This document shows positions 9,223-17,659 of a DNA stretch of 34,496 bases, piece after piece. Position 1 is the first letter of the stretch, and each line of letters begins with the position of its first letter. The notes below the pieces were generated by a model. The model ran no database searches. It had not been told where the DNA came from and saw nothing but the letters and a program-made list of their open reading frames with translations. The stretch lies in NCBI GenBank assembly GCA_037045645.1, contig JBAOIH010000009.1, positions 1 through 34,496 on the forward strand. The letters are read 5' to 3'. The position numbers were made by a program, and so were the translations under genes. The stretch comes from Nocardioides sp. (GTDB taxonomy: Bacteria; Actinomycetota; Actinomycetes; Propionibacteriales; Nocardioidaceae).

Positions 9223-10500
9223 TCAGATCTCCGTCAGGATTCGATGCCAGGCGCTTGACGTTGCAACGGTGTCCCCGAGCTTCTCGGCGAGCAGCCGATC
9301 CCGGTCGATCGTTGCGTGCTGGTAGATCGCCATGGCCGCCTGGGAAGCGTGGCCGGCGCGGGCCTGGAGCTCGGCAGCGGTGGCGCCGTGTTGCCCGGCA
9401 AGGGTCAGCGCCGAGTGGCGCAGGCCGTGGATGGTGAGGTCGGGGCGGCCGGCTGCCTCGCGGGCGATCTTGTAGCGGTCGAGCAGGTAGCGGGCGCTCA
9501 TGTGGTCCTTGCGCTCCCCGGGGAAGAGGAGACCCCCGGCGCCGGGGGCGGTGTGGGCGAGCAGGTGGGAGCGGAGCAGCGGCAGGAAGGCCGGCGGCAG
9601 GTGGACGACTCGGGTGCCGCTCGCGGTCTTCGGCGGCCCGATTACCCTCCCGCAGTTGGGGCAGGCGCCGTCGGCGGTCGGATCCGCGTCCTTCTCGATC
9701 TTGCGGGTGACCGCGATCGACCCGGCCGTCGGATCTATGTCGCTGCGCCGGAGCTCGAAGATCTCGCCCTCGCGCATGCCGGCGAACGCGGCGAGCACGA
9801 TGAAGAGGCGCAGTCGTTCGGGCATGTTGTCGACGATGGTGGCCATCTCGTCGACGGGCGAGGGCTTCTGTGGGTTCTTCACACGCGCGGTCGACGCCTT
9901 CAGGATGCGCACCGGGTTGCGATCGATCAGCTCGTCGTCCTCTGCGGCACCCATCACGGAGCGCAGGAAGCGGTAGGCAGCGGCGTTGGCGGCAGGCGTC
10001 GTCTTCGGCAGCGCGGCATGCCAGGTGCGGACGGACTCGCGGGTGATCTGCTTCAACGACACATCACCGAAGGCGGGCAGCAGAACGCGGTCGAGCAGGC
10101 CTCGGTATTCGCGGATGGTTTTGGGTCGCAGGTCGCGCGAGGTGAGGTAGCGCTCGGCGTACACGGCAAACGTGTTGGCCGCGTCGACCCTGGCCTGCTC
10201 CTGCGCGACCTCCAACCGCCTGTGGGCCGTGACGTAGGACGACGGGTCCTCCATCAGCCCTCGTTCGGCCTTGACCCACTCATCGGCGTCGATCTTCGCG
10301 CGGAACGTCGAGGGCGCCTTGACGATCGAGCCGTTCGGCGCAGTGACCCTGGCCTGCCAGCGGCCGTCGCAGCGACACCGGGTCGCCTTCGGGCAGGGCT
10401 TGGTGTGCGCTCCGCGACCCCCGCACGAGCACTTCTGGAACTGGCTACAGGCCTTCGTGTGGATCTTGCGCACACTGCCTGCGGCGGCCCTGCGAGCCAT
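9223..10500 (-). CDS. Tyrosine recombinase / site-specific integrase
   Basis: 425 residues from ATG 10500, chosen because GGAGGGGG lies 5 bases upstream; the frame is open further but without a better start. The catalytic set is complete: Arg243 (GMREGE), His358 and Arg361 (HGLRHS), His384 (AGHAS) and the nucleophile Tyr393 (IYQHAT). A SAM-like core-binding domain lies at about 105-195. The N-terminus contains an unusual Cys/His-rich arm (CSQFQKCSCGGRGAHTKPCPKATRCRCDGRW), a common arm-binding region in actinobacterial element integrases. A CPNC pair lies between the catalytic Arg and His. A tRNA-Ala 3' fragment lies 143 bp upstream of the start, so this integrase most likely inserted the element to its left into that tRNA gene. 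No excisionase gene is evident. Confidence 0.93.
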   Translation of the reverse strand: MARRAAAGSVRKIHTKACSQFQKCSCGGRGAHTKPCPKATRCRCDGRWQARVTAPNGSIVKAPSTFRAKIDADEWVKAERGLMEDPSSYVTAHRRLEVAQEQARVDAANTFAVYAERYLTSRDLRPKTIREYRGLLDRVLLPAFGDVSLKQITRESVRTWHAALPKTTPAANAAAYRFLRSVMGAAEDDELIDRNPVRILKASTARVKNPQKPSPVDEMATIVDNMPERLRLFIVLAAFAGMREGEIFELRRSDIDPTAGSIAVTRKIEKDADPTADGACPNCGRVIGPPKTASGTRVVHLPPAFLPLLRSHLLAHTAPGAGGLLFPGERKDHMSARYLLDRYKIAREAAGRPDLTIHGLRHSALTLAGQHGATAAELQARAGHASQAAMAIYQHATIDRDRLLAEKLGDTVATSSAWHRILTEI

Positions 10501-10642
10501 CAGAACCCCCTCCGATCGATCTGGCATACGGCCCGAAGTATGCCAGATGTATGCCAGATTGACGGGCACTCATGTCCACCCCTGACCGTAAAAGCGCAGG
10601 TCAGCGGGTTGCATGCTGAGCGTGAAACCGCCCGTCACCCCG

Positions 10643-10688
10643 CTTTGCAAGCAGGGGGTTAGGGGTTCGAGTCCCCTAGGCTCCACCA
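10643..10688 (+). other. Attachment site: 3' half of tRNA-Ala(UGC), 5' half absent
   Basis: The sequence runs from the anticodon loop (CTTTGCAAG, anticodon TGC) through a perfect T arm (AGGGG-TTCGAGT-CCCCT) to AGGCTCC and an encoded CCA at 10686-10688. No matching 5' acceptor strand or D arm exists in the preceding 100 bases, so this is not a working tRNA gene. A tRNA 3' end next to a tyrosine recombinase is the classical att duplication left when an element integrates into a tRNA gene. The intact tRNA-Ala should be at the other end of the element, left of the window. Confidence 0.8.
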
Positions 10689-10996
10689 ATTTTTGCTCTT
10701 CTTACGTGCACCCGTTCGGACAGTCGTTCGATGAGGCGCACTTTCCGCGCTGACCGGCGTACTTCTTCGGACGATCGTTCGACCCCGCCCGGGTCGAGAC
10801 AGTTGGTCGCATGCGAGACAGCGTTGGCGGTGCTGCGTGTCAGCGACTTTTCCAGCCTCCGCAGTCGACGAGGTTGGCAGATTCACAGGCCAAGCTGGTT
10901 TGGTGCCTGTATGAACCTGAGTCAAGGCAAAGACAGAGAGTTCGGGTGACAGCCTGCGCGGCCAGTGGGCTGGGCGTAATTGACGTCCAGCGCCGA
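10689..10996. other. Intergenic stretch between attachment site and IS21 element
   Basis: No convincing gene on either strand. It begins with an AT-rich ATTTTTGCTCTTCTT run just after the tRNA fragment. It contains a pair of 17-bp near-identical repeats (listed separately) and is interrupted at 10997-11001 by the CATAG target duplication of the IS21-family element. Confidence 0.6.
10715..10782. repeat. Pair of 17-bp near-identical direct repeats beside the attachment site
   Basis: TTCGGACAGTCGTTCGA at 10715-10731 and TTCGGACGATCGTTCGA at 10766-10782 differ at two adjacent positions. Each has partial dyad character (TTCGGACgATCGTTCGA), as in operators for dimeric regulators such as TetR-type repressors. 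They could equally be recombinase arm sites, being within 100 bp of the tRNA attachment core. Function not known. Confidence 0.45.
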
Positions 10997-11070
10997 CATA
11001 GTGTCGGCGACGCTTGAAATCGAGGCCATAGCGACGGTCGAAAACGAGGCCACCCAGACAGATTGGATGG

Positions 11071-12297
11071 GTGATCTCTGTGGAGGATTGGGCTCTGATC
11101 CGGCGGCTGGTTGCGGACGGTGTTCCGCAGCGTCAGGTCGCACGGGAGTTGGGCATCGGACGGTCGACGGTCGCGCGTGCGGTGGCTTCGGACGGGCCGC
11201 CGAAGTACGAGCGGCCGGCGGTGGCGACCTCGTTCACACCGTTCGAGCCGGCGGTGCGGCAGCTGCTGGTCAAGACGCCGGACATGCCGGCGACGGTGAT
11301 CGCCGAGCGGGTCGGTTGGACCGGGTCGATCAGCTGGTTCCGCGACCACGTCCGCGGGCTGCGGCCTGAGCATCGACCGGTCGATCCCTCGGATCGGTTG
11401 ATCTGGCTGCCCGGGGACGCGGCGCAGTGCGACTTGTGGTTCCCGCCGAAGAAGATCCCACTCGAGGACGGCAGCCGGAGGCTGCTGCCGGTTCTGGTGA
11501 TCACTGCCGCGCACTCCAGGTTCATGGTCGGACGGATGATCCCGACCCGGACCACCGCCGATCTGCTGCTTGGGATGTGGATGCTTCTGCAACTGTTGGG
11601 ACGGGTGCCGCGCCGGTTGATCTGGGACAACGAGACCGGCATCGGCCGCGGTAAGCGCCATGCCGAAGGTGTGGGTGCGTTCACCGGCACCCTGGCCACC
11701 ACGCTGCAGCGGTTGAAGCCCTACGACCCCGAGTCCAAGGGTGTGGTGGAACGCAGGAACGGCTACTACGAGACCTCGTTCATGCCCGGCCGCGAGTTCG
11801 CTTCCCCGGCCGATTTCAACACCCAGTTCAGCGACTGGCTGGACATCGCGAACGGCCGCGTGGTGCGCACGATCAAGTCCCGGCCGGTCGACCTGCTCGA
11901 TGCCGACAAGGCGGCGATGCTCCCGCTGCCACCCGTGCCACCGGCGGTGGGCTGGGTCAACCGGGTCCGGTTGGGACGCGACTACTACGTCCACGTGGAC
12001 AGCAACGACTACTCGGTCGACCCCGCGGTGATCGGCCGGTTCGTTGACGTCCACGCCGACCTGACCACCGTCGAGGTCCGCCACGAAGGGCGCCTGGTCG
12101 CCACCCACGATCGGGTCTGGGCCCGCGGCATCACGATCACCGACCCCGCCCACGTCGCCGCCGCGAAGGTGCTGCGAGAGCAGTTCCAACGACCCCGCAC
12201 CCCGGCCACCGTCGACGACGACCTGGCTCGCGACCTGACCGACTACGACCGCGCCTTCGGCCTCATCGACGGCGCACTGAACGAGGTGGTGGCGTGA
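11071..12297 (+). CDS. istA: IS21-family transposase IstA
   Basis: 408 residues from GTG 11071. An N-terminal helix-turn-helix (DWALIRRLVADGVPQRQVARELGIGRSTVARAV) is followed by the DDE catalytic core: QCDLWF, LIWDNE and GVVERRNGYYETSF supply the Asp, Asp and Glu. The C-terminal part (LGRDYYVHVDSNDYSVDP) is the usual IstA Mu-C-like region. The frame is intact. The stop overlaps istB by one base (TGATG), giving translational coupling. It catalyses cut and joining of the IS ends together with IstB. Confidence 0.95.
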   Translation: MISVEDWALIRRLVADGVPQRQVARELGIGRSTVARAVASDGPPKYERPAVATSFTPFEPAVRQLLVKTPDMPATVIAERVGWTGSISWFRDHVRGLRPEHRPVDPSDRLIWLPGDAAQCDLWFPPKKIPLEDGSRRLLPVLVITAAHSRFMVGRMIPTRTTADLLLGMWMLLQLLGRVPRRLIWDNETGIGRGKRHAEGVGAFTGTLATTLQRLKPYDPESKGVVERRNGYYETSFMPGREFASPADFNTQFSDWLDIANGRVVRTIKSRPVDLLDADKAAMLPLPPVPPAVGWVNRVRLGRDYYVHVDSNDYSVDPAVIGRFVDVHADLTTVEVRHEGRLVATHDRVWARGITITDPAHVAAAKVLREQFQRPRTPATVDDDLARDLTDYDRAFGLIDGALNEVVA

Positions 12298-13071
12298 TGG
12301 CGACCAAGGCGAAGACCGACACGAACGACACCCTCAAACAGTTGACCTACCTGGCATCGGTGTTGAAGGCACCACGGATCACCGAATCGGCTGGCCGTCT
12401 GGCAGACCACGCGCGAGATTCCGGCTGGACACACGAGGAGTACCTTGCCGCGGTGCTGGACCGCGAGGTCGCCGCCAGGAACGCATCCGGTGCCCAGCTG
12501 CGGATCCGCGCCGCCGGCTTCGGGTCGAGGAAGACGATCGAGGAGTTCGACTTCGACGCCCAACCCGCGGTCCGCCAGCAGATCGCGTCATTGGCATCGG
12601 GCGGGTTCCTCACCGAAGCCCGCAATGTGGTGCTGCTCGGTCCGCCCGGCACCGGCAAGACCCACCTGGCCACCGGACTGGGCATCGCGGCCGCGCATCA
12701 CGGCCATCGCGTGCTGTTCGCGACCGCGACCGAGTGGGTCACCCGGCTCACCGACGCCCACCGCGCCGGCCGACTCCCACAAGAACTCGCCAGACTGCGC
12801 CGCTACGGCCTGATCATCGTCGACGAGGTCGGCTACCTGCCCTTCGAACAAGACGCCGCCAACCTGTTCTTCCAACTCGTCTCCATCGCGCTACGAACAC
12901 GCTCTCGTCCTGACGTCCCTGACCGATGGCAACTTGGCCGTTGCCGCCGCGATGATCGACAGGGTCGTCCACCACGCCGACGTCCTCACCTTGAAAGGCG
13001 CGTCCTACCGGCTACGCAACCGCGGGATCGACACCCTGCCCAGCATCAGAACCCAAGACACGGCAGACTAA
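12297..13071 (+). pseudogene. istB: IS21-family helper ATPase IstB, frameshifted
   Basis: ATG 12297 overlaps the istA stop (a GTG lies at 12294). The AAA+ ATPase that selects target DNA for IstA: Walker A GPPGTGKTH and Walker B LIIVDEVGYLP are present. Near 12885 an extra A (GTCTCCATCGCG for GTCTCCTCGCG) moves the frame. In the corrected frame the protein reads SRYEHALVLTS, loses a few residues of the usual GWG-VFGD block, and continues AVAAAMIDRVVHHADVLTLKGASYRLRNRGIDTLPS to TAA 13071. The missing block, if real, removes part of the ATPase core, so this copy may be dead apart from the frameshift. Confidence 0.88.
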
Positions 13072-13148
13072 GCAACACGAACCGGTGGCCTCGTTTTCGA
13101 GCGTCGGATTGAACCGCCCCGGCGAGTCCGGAGGCTGGGTTTGGTGGC

Positions 13149-14042
13149 TCAGCCGGTTGGCGTGAGCTCGTTTCTTGCAGCGTAGTGCAGTTCCTCGGCC
13201 GCCATGGGCGTGAGGTCGGAGAGCGCCTCGTGAGGGCGCTCGTTGTTGAAGAAGTCGACCCAGTTCAGGGTCTCTAGTTCGACGTGTTCGACGCCGCGCC
13301 AGGGACCTTCAGGACGTATGAGTTCGGCTTTGTAGAGCCCGATCTGGGACTCGGCGAGGGCGTTGTCATAGGCATCGCCAACCGACCCGACTGAGGGGTC
13401 GACCCCCTCGTCGACGAGGCGCTGGGTGAAGGCAAAGCTGACGTATTGAGACCCTGCATCGGTGTGATGGATGAGGCCGGAAAGGTCGGTGACACCGGCC
13501 TGCTGGCGGGTCCAGATCGCATGCTCAAGGGTGTCGAGCACCAGGTCGGTCGTCATCCGCGTGGCGGCCCGCCAGCCCACGATCCGACGGCTGAAGACGT
13601 CGAAGATGAAGGCGACGTAGACAGTGCCTGACCAGGTCGCGACATATGTGAAGTCGGCGACCCATAGCTGGTTGGGCCTGCTCGCCCAGAACTGCCGATC
13701 GACCAGGTCCAGTGGTCGCTCGGCGGCCGGGTCGCCGATGGTGGTCCGGAACTTCTTCAGACGTAGCGCCCCGACCCAGCGTTGTTCACGGTAGAGCCGC
13801 TCGACGGTGCATCGAGCGACGTCATGGCCCCGTCCGCGCAGGTGCAGCCACATCTTGCGTGCACCAAACCGCGCGACCAGCTTCTGCCGGTTGCGCTCGG
13901 CGACCATGATCTCGACCAGCTCCGCGTCGCGGATCTGCTGCTTGGAAGGCCGGCGTGAGCGAGCCTCGTAGTAGGTGGACGGAGCGATCTTGATCCCGTG
14001 CTCACTGAGCACGCGGCAGATCGGCTCGACCCCGAACTCCAC
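13149..14042 (-). CDS. IS3-family transposase OrfB (DDE integrase core)
   Basis: 297 residues from ATG 14042. The helix-turn-helix_21-type start (EFGVEPICRVLSEHGIKIAPSTYYEARSRRPS) precedes an rve integrase core: NQLWVADFTYV (Asp), LIHHTDAGSQYVS (Asp) and DNALAESQIGLYKAELI (Glu). The end is FNNERPHEALSDLTPMAAEE. It is probably expressed as an OrfAB fusion by -1 frameshifting in the overlap with orfA, whose end contains a TTTCTTC-type slippery stretch near 14095. The internal start used here marks only the separate OrfB. No lesions are seen in the catalytic part. Confidence 0.93.
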   Translation of the reverse strand: MEFGVEPICRVLSEHGIKIAPSTYYEARSRRPSKQQIRDAELVEIMVAERNRQKLVARFGARKMWLHLRGRGHDVARCTVERLYREQRWVGALRLKKFRTTIGDPAAERPLDLVDRQFWASRPNQLWVADFTYVATWSGTVYVAFIFDVFSRRIVGWRAATRMTTDLVLDTLEHAIWTRQQAGVTDLSGLIHHTDAGSQYVSFAFTQRLVDEGVDPSVGSVGDAYDNALAESQIGLYKAELIRPEGPWRGVEHVELETLNWVDFFNNERPHEALSDLTPMAAEELHYAARNELTPTG

Positions 14043-14065
14043 CTTGTGGTCCTCGATGTAGTCGA

Positions 14066-14389
14066 TCAGAACCTGTTGGGGCGGTCGAGCTCCGCCGCGA
14101 AGAAAGCCGAAGCGCTCTTCAAGATCTCGTTCGCCCGCCGCAGTTCGGCGACCTCTTTCTTCAACGCCTTGATCTCAGCGATCTCCTCGCTGGACTTGCC
14201 GACGCGGACACCGCCGTCGATCTCGGCCTGCCGCAGCCACTTACGCAGCGATTCAGTAGAGGTGATGCCCAGCTTCGCCGCGACCGACCTGATCACGGCG
14301 GACTCGTGCGGATAGTCCCGCCTGGACTCCATCACCATCCGCACTGCGCGCTCACGCAGCTCGGTCGGGTACCTCGAGGGACGTGCCAT
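14066..14389 (-). CDS. IS3-family transposase OrfA (DNA-binding)
   Basis: 107 residues from ATG 14389. An HTH_Tnp_1 domain (PSRYPTELRERAVRMVMES...AVIRSVAAKLGITSTESLRKWLRQAE) precedes a leucine zipper (EIAEIKALKKEVAELRRANEILKSASAFFAAEL). It binds the IS ends and is fused to OrfB by programmed frameshifting. Intact. Confidence 0.93.
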   Translation of the reverse strand: MARPSRYPTELRERAVRMVMESRRDYPHESAVIRSVAAKLGITSTESLRKWLRQAEIDGGVRVGKSSEEIAEIKALKKEVAELRRANEILKSASAFFAAELDRPNRF

Positions 14390-14475
14390 GAGAGTGATCC
14401 TTCCAACGAATCAGCTCTCCGGACATGCCGGGGCGGTTCACATCGGCCTCACTTTGGAGCGTTGCCGACACATAG

Positions 14476-14794
14476 ACGACGCCCCGCATCAGGGAGTACG
14501 TCCTCGACACCTCGATCTTCTATCCACTCGCGTCTACTGAGGGTAAAGCCCCGAACGCGCAGTCGCTGGGTTTGTTGATCAAAGACGAGTGGTACCTCGG
14601 CGACTCTTGAGCTTGGTGCCGAAATGGGGCTCATGCGCGCTCAGTGTCGGTGCACCGCTTTATCTTTGAGCGCACTGCTGCAGATACGGCGCAACCGGCA
14701 CCGCGGGAGAAAGTGACCCAAGATGAACCACTCGATTCACCGAGCGCGGCGAAGGCACTGCGTGTTGACCGTCGACGTGAGAAAAGACTGAATC
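14476..14794. other. Region between IS21 copy A and cas3; no supported gene
   Basis: About 320 bp that should contain the promoter of the cas operon. A short + frame from 14479 reads TTPRIREYVLDTSIFYPLASTEGKAP... and ends at TGA near 14598. It has no start codon and a TAG immediately before it at the IS duplication, so I do not call it. Small antisense frames here match nothing I recognise. I could not identify a convincing -35/-10 pair. The IS21 insertion is only about 325 bp upstream of cas3 and may have removed or replaced upstream control sequence. Confidence 0.5.
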
Positions 14795-17659
14795 GTGCTA
14801 TCCCCAAACATCCACGGCAAGGACCCTGAGCATGTGCCGGCGTGCACGGGTCCTATCCCTTGCTGTGCCACCTCCTCGACACCGCCCTTGTCGCAGGAAT
14901 CCTCTGGGACACTCGGGTCCGACCGGGACTCCGGGAGCGCATCTGCACGATTCTCGGCGTCGATGACGCGACAGCCCGTCAGGTCATGATGCTGGCCGCT
15001 GGCCTGCACGACATCGGCAAGGCCAATCCGTTCTTCCAATACCAAGAGCGAGTTGGCGCCACTTCGGACTTCGCGGCGCAACTACAAGAGTTGCTCGACC
15101 TGCCCTCGACGCCCTGGCGTCTCAGGGAGCGGCTCAACTCCGACCCGATCCACCCACTACGGCGCCACGAGTTCATCTCCCACCGCATCGTCACGGGAAA
15201 GTGGGCCTGGGAGGAGGACCTAATCCGCGAGGATGGTTGGCTCGGGGTGCTCGTGGGGGGACACCATGGCTACTGGCGCGCCCCTGAATTTCATAACACG
15301 CCCGTAGGACTAGACCCGACCAACGCCACCATGATCGCTGGGTGGGCAGAGCAACAGGGCGAGTTGCTCGCACACATTGAGCGCGTGATCGGTCTTCGTT
15401 GCGGTGACGTCCCGCTCCTCGATGGTGCGGCTGCATTGGTCCCGTTCATCACGATGTCTGGACTGCTGACCCTCTCCGACTGGATCGCCTCGGACGACAT
15501 CATGGTGGAGCGCGGCAAGGAGTTGTGGACGGCGATGGCGCCCCACGAGTCGGTCGAGGCATCGCAGCTGTGGCTGCACCAGCGCAGATCCGAGTTCGAG
15601 GAGCACGTGCTTGCGTCCCTTGGGCCAGTCGCAACGGTGACCCGCGAGTGCATGACGCAAGCAGTGATGGGTGACTTCGCACCTCGACCGCTCCAGGCGG
15701 AGGCGATGTCATTGTCGCCCGACGATGACCCAGGACTGTGGATCTGCATGTACCCCACGGGCGACGGCAAGACCGAGGCCGCCCTCCTGCGCGGAGCGGT
15801 GGACTCGACGGAGGGCTTCATCTTCGGTCTCCCGACGCTCGCGACCACCGACGCGATGGAGGGACGCCTTCAGGAGATTGCGCGGAGGTTGCCGTCGGGT
15901 GACTCCCTTCCGCTCATCAAGTCCCACCAGATGGCCGACCATATGCGCCCACTCGCGGAGGGCGGTGAGGATGACGGATGCGCCGGCAACGCCACGACGT
16001 GGTATTCCGCAGCGATCCGCAAACTGATGGCTCCCAATGTCGTGTCGACAGTCGATCAGGTCCTCGCGGGTGCACTCGCGCGTCGCCACATCACATTGCG
16101 GTTGTTCGGGCTGGCCAACCACCACGTGATCCTCGACGAGGTCCACACCTACGACGCCTATCAGACCGAGCCTCCTGATCGAGTTGCTCTACTGGTGGGG
16201 AGCGTGCCGGGCACGCGTCACGTTGCTGTCAGCCACGCTGCCCAGCACCCACATGCGCCAGATGGTCCAGGCCTACAAGGCAGGCGTACGCGGTGCCGCA
16301 TTCGAGGCTGTGTCCGACGAAGTCGCCGGTCTGAGTTCGGAGTTCCCGTCCACGGTCCATGTCTCGGCGACCGATGGAGAACACTCGATCCGCTCTCCCC
16401 AGGCACCCGTGCGGGAGCCGCAACCGACACTCGTCGAACTGCCCTCGACGATCCGCCGTCGCGAGGAGCGCGTTCCTTCGCACATTGACTGGGCCAGAGC
16501 CAAGACGTCCTCCCATCCCACGAGCCCGATCGCGATCTTCACCAACGTCGTTGCCGATTGCGTCCAGATCGCTGCGGCGCTGCTCGACGACCCCGCGGTC
16601 ACGACGACTCACGAGGTTCTGTGCCTGCACTCCGGGCTCGCGGCTGCACACCGTCAATCGGTTGAGCGTCGGTTGGCCGAGCGAGCCGGTCATGAGGCCC
16701 ACGTCGCAGGGTTCGGTCCCCGGTCCAAGCCGGTTCTCGTGATCGGCACCCAGGTGATCCAGGCATCCCTCGACTTCGATGTCGACTTTGCAGCCACTGA
16801 CCTGGCGCCCGCTGCTGACCTGATCCAGCGTCTCGGACGGGTGTGGCGGTTCGAGGGGAGTCTTGTCGATGTTCCGTTGCGTGGGGGCCGCCTCGAGGCA
16901 GGCGCGCGGCGCACCCTGCGCGTCGTCCCCGTCGTCGACGAGCACGGGCAGACGTCGGTCCGAGGCGACCTCCCCTATCTGTCGGCCATTCAGCGACGCA
17001 CCTTGCTGACGTTGCGCAACGAGATCGCTCGTGATCCGTGCGTGGACGTGTTCGAGTTCTCCCAGCCGTGGGTTGACGCCGCCTATGACAAGGATCCGAC
17101 TGCGTTGTTGTCGGAGCAAGACGCCATTGTCGCGGCTGCGACCCAGGAACTCGTGGCAGGGATGGCCCGCGTCAACGCGTCGCAACGCTCCCGGGCCGCG
17201 CTGGCGAGGAGCAACGCGTTGGGTGGACGCCCACTTCTTCCGACTAGTGCAAGCCCTCTGTGGAGGGACCTGCACCACCTGTCGAAGATCCCCGATGACG
17301 ACGATCTGATGAACACGCGCTATGTCGAGCAGCAGACGCGTCGGGTGATCCTCGTCGACTCGTCGGGGGACTCCTTCTATTGGGATGCGGAGCACGCGGC
17401 GCCGGTGGAGTTTCCGCGGCTGACGGCCGCCGAGGTGAGTGCGCTTGACAGAGTTGAAGCCAGTACACTAGGTAACATGTCCTTGAAGATTCCGGCAGCG
17501 TTCACTACCGTAGTCGGAGAAGCCATCGGATTCGCATCGCCTGTGTGGAACCCGATGGCGAAGTCCCTGACCCATACCCCTCCCCTCGACCTGGCGCTGC
17601 TGCGTGGCCAAGTCGTCTACCACCCCCACCTGGGACTGATCCGGAAGGAAGGACCATGA
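14795..17659 (+). pseudogene. cas3: Type I-E CRISPR helicase-nuclease Cas3 (two apparent frame breaks)
   Basis: Cas3 is recruited by Cascade and degrades target DNA. It has an N-terminal HD nuclease (HLLDTA, GLHDIGKANPFFQ, VGGHHGYW), then SF2 helicase motifs: PTGDGKTEAAL (I), ILDEVHTYDAY (II, DExH), LLSATLPS (III) and QRLGRVWR (VI). The C-terminal domain ends at TGA 17659. Near 16171 the frame jumps; removing one C from GAGCCTCCTG gives the expected TELLIELLYWWGACRARVTLLSATLPS. Near 14850 a second jump joins GTG 14795 (NIHGKDPEH, resembling the usual Cas3 WGK start) to YPLLCHLLDTA. Alternatively the protein starts at GTG 14842 with no upstream break. Joined length is about 950 codons, normal for the family. 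If the 16171 shift is real, helicase motifs after II are lost and interference would fail. Confidence 0.92.

Larger units (their letters stand above)
13110..14440 (-). mobile_element. IS3-family insertion sequence nested in the right end of IS21 copy A
   Basis: The inverted ends are TGAACCGCCCCGGC...GTCCGGAG.CTG at 13110-13137 and its inverse at 14412-14440 (TGAACCGCCCCGGCATGTCC read on the minus strand). The length is 1,331 bp. It carries the two overlapping orfA/orfB genes typical of IS3. The flanks share only AT next to the ends (GGAT and CATC), so I see no clean 3-4 bp target duplication. Confidence 0.85.
11002..14470 (+). mobile_element. IS21-family insertion sequence (copy A), interrupted by an IS3 element
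   Basis: The ends are TG...CA. The left end (11002-11028) starts TGTCGGCGACGCTTGAAA. The inverse of the right end (14444-14470) starts TGTCGGCAACGCTCCAAA, and both run into GAGGCC. Inner copies of the terminal repeat occur at 11033-11053 and, inverted, at 13086-13105, as is typical of IS21 multiple binding sites. The element is flanked by the 5-bp direct repeat CATAG (10997-11001 and 14471-14475), in the normal IS21 range. It carries istA and istB in the + direction. An IS3-family element (13110-14440) sits between the inner and outer repeats of the right end, so the right terminus is split and mobility is probably impaired. Confidence 0.85.

Noticed and set aside
10620..10690. A functional tRNA-Ala gene
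   Set aside because: Only the anticodon loop, T arm and 3' acceptor strand are present; no 5' acceptor strand or D arm precedes them.
13100..13115. Right end of IS21 copy A at about 13105
   Set aside because: The inner repeat there is not a terminus; the TG...CA end and the matching CATAG duplication are at 14470-14475, beyond the IS3 element.
14449..14634. Small minus-strand gene of 61 residues upstream of cas3
   Set aside because: It starts and ends in non-conserved sequence, overlaps the IS21 end and has no recognisable feature.
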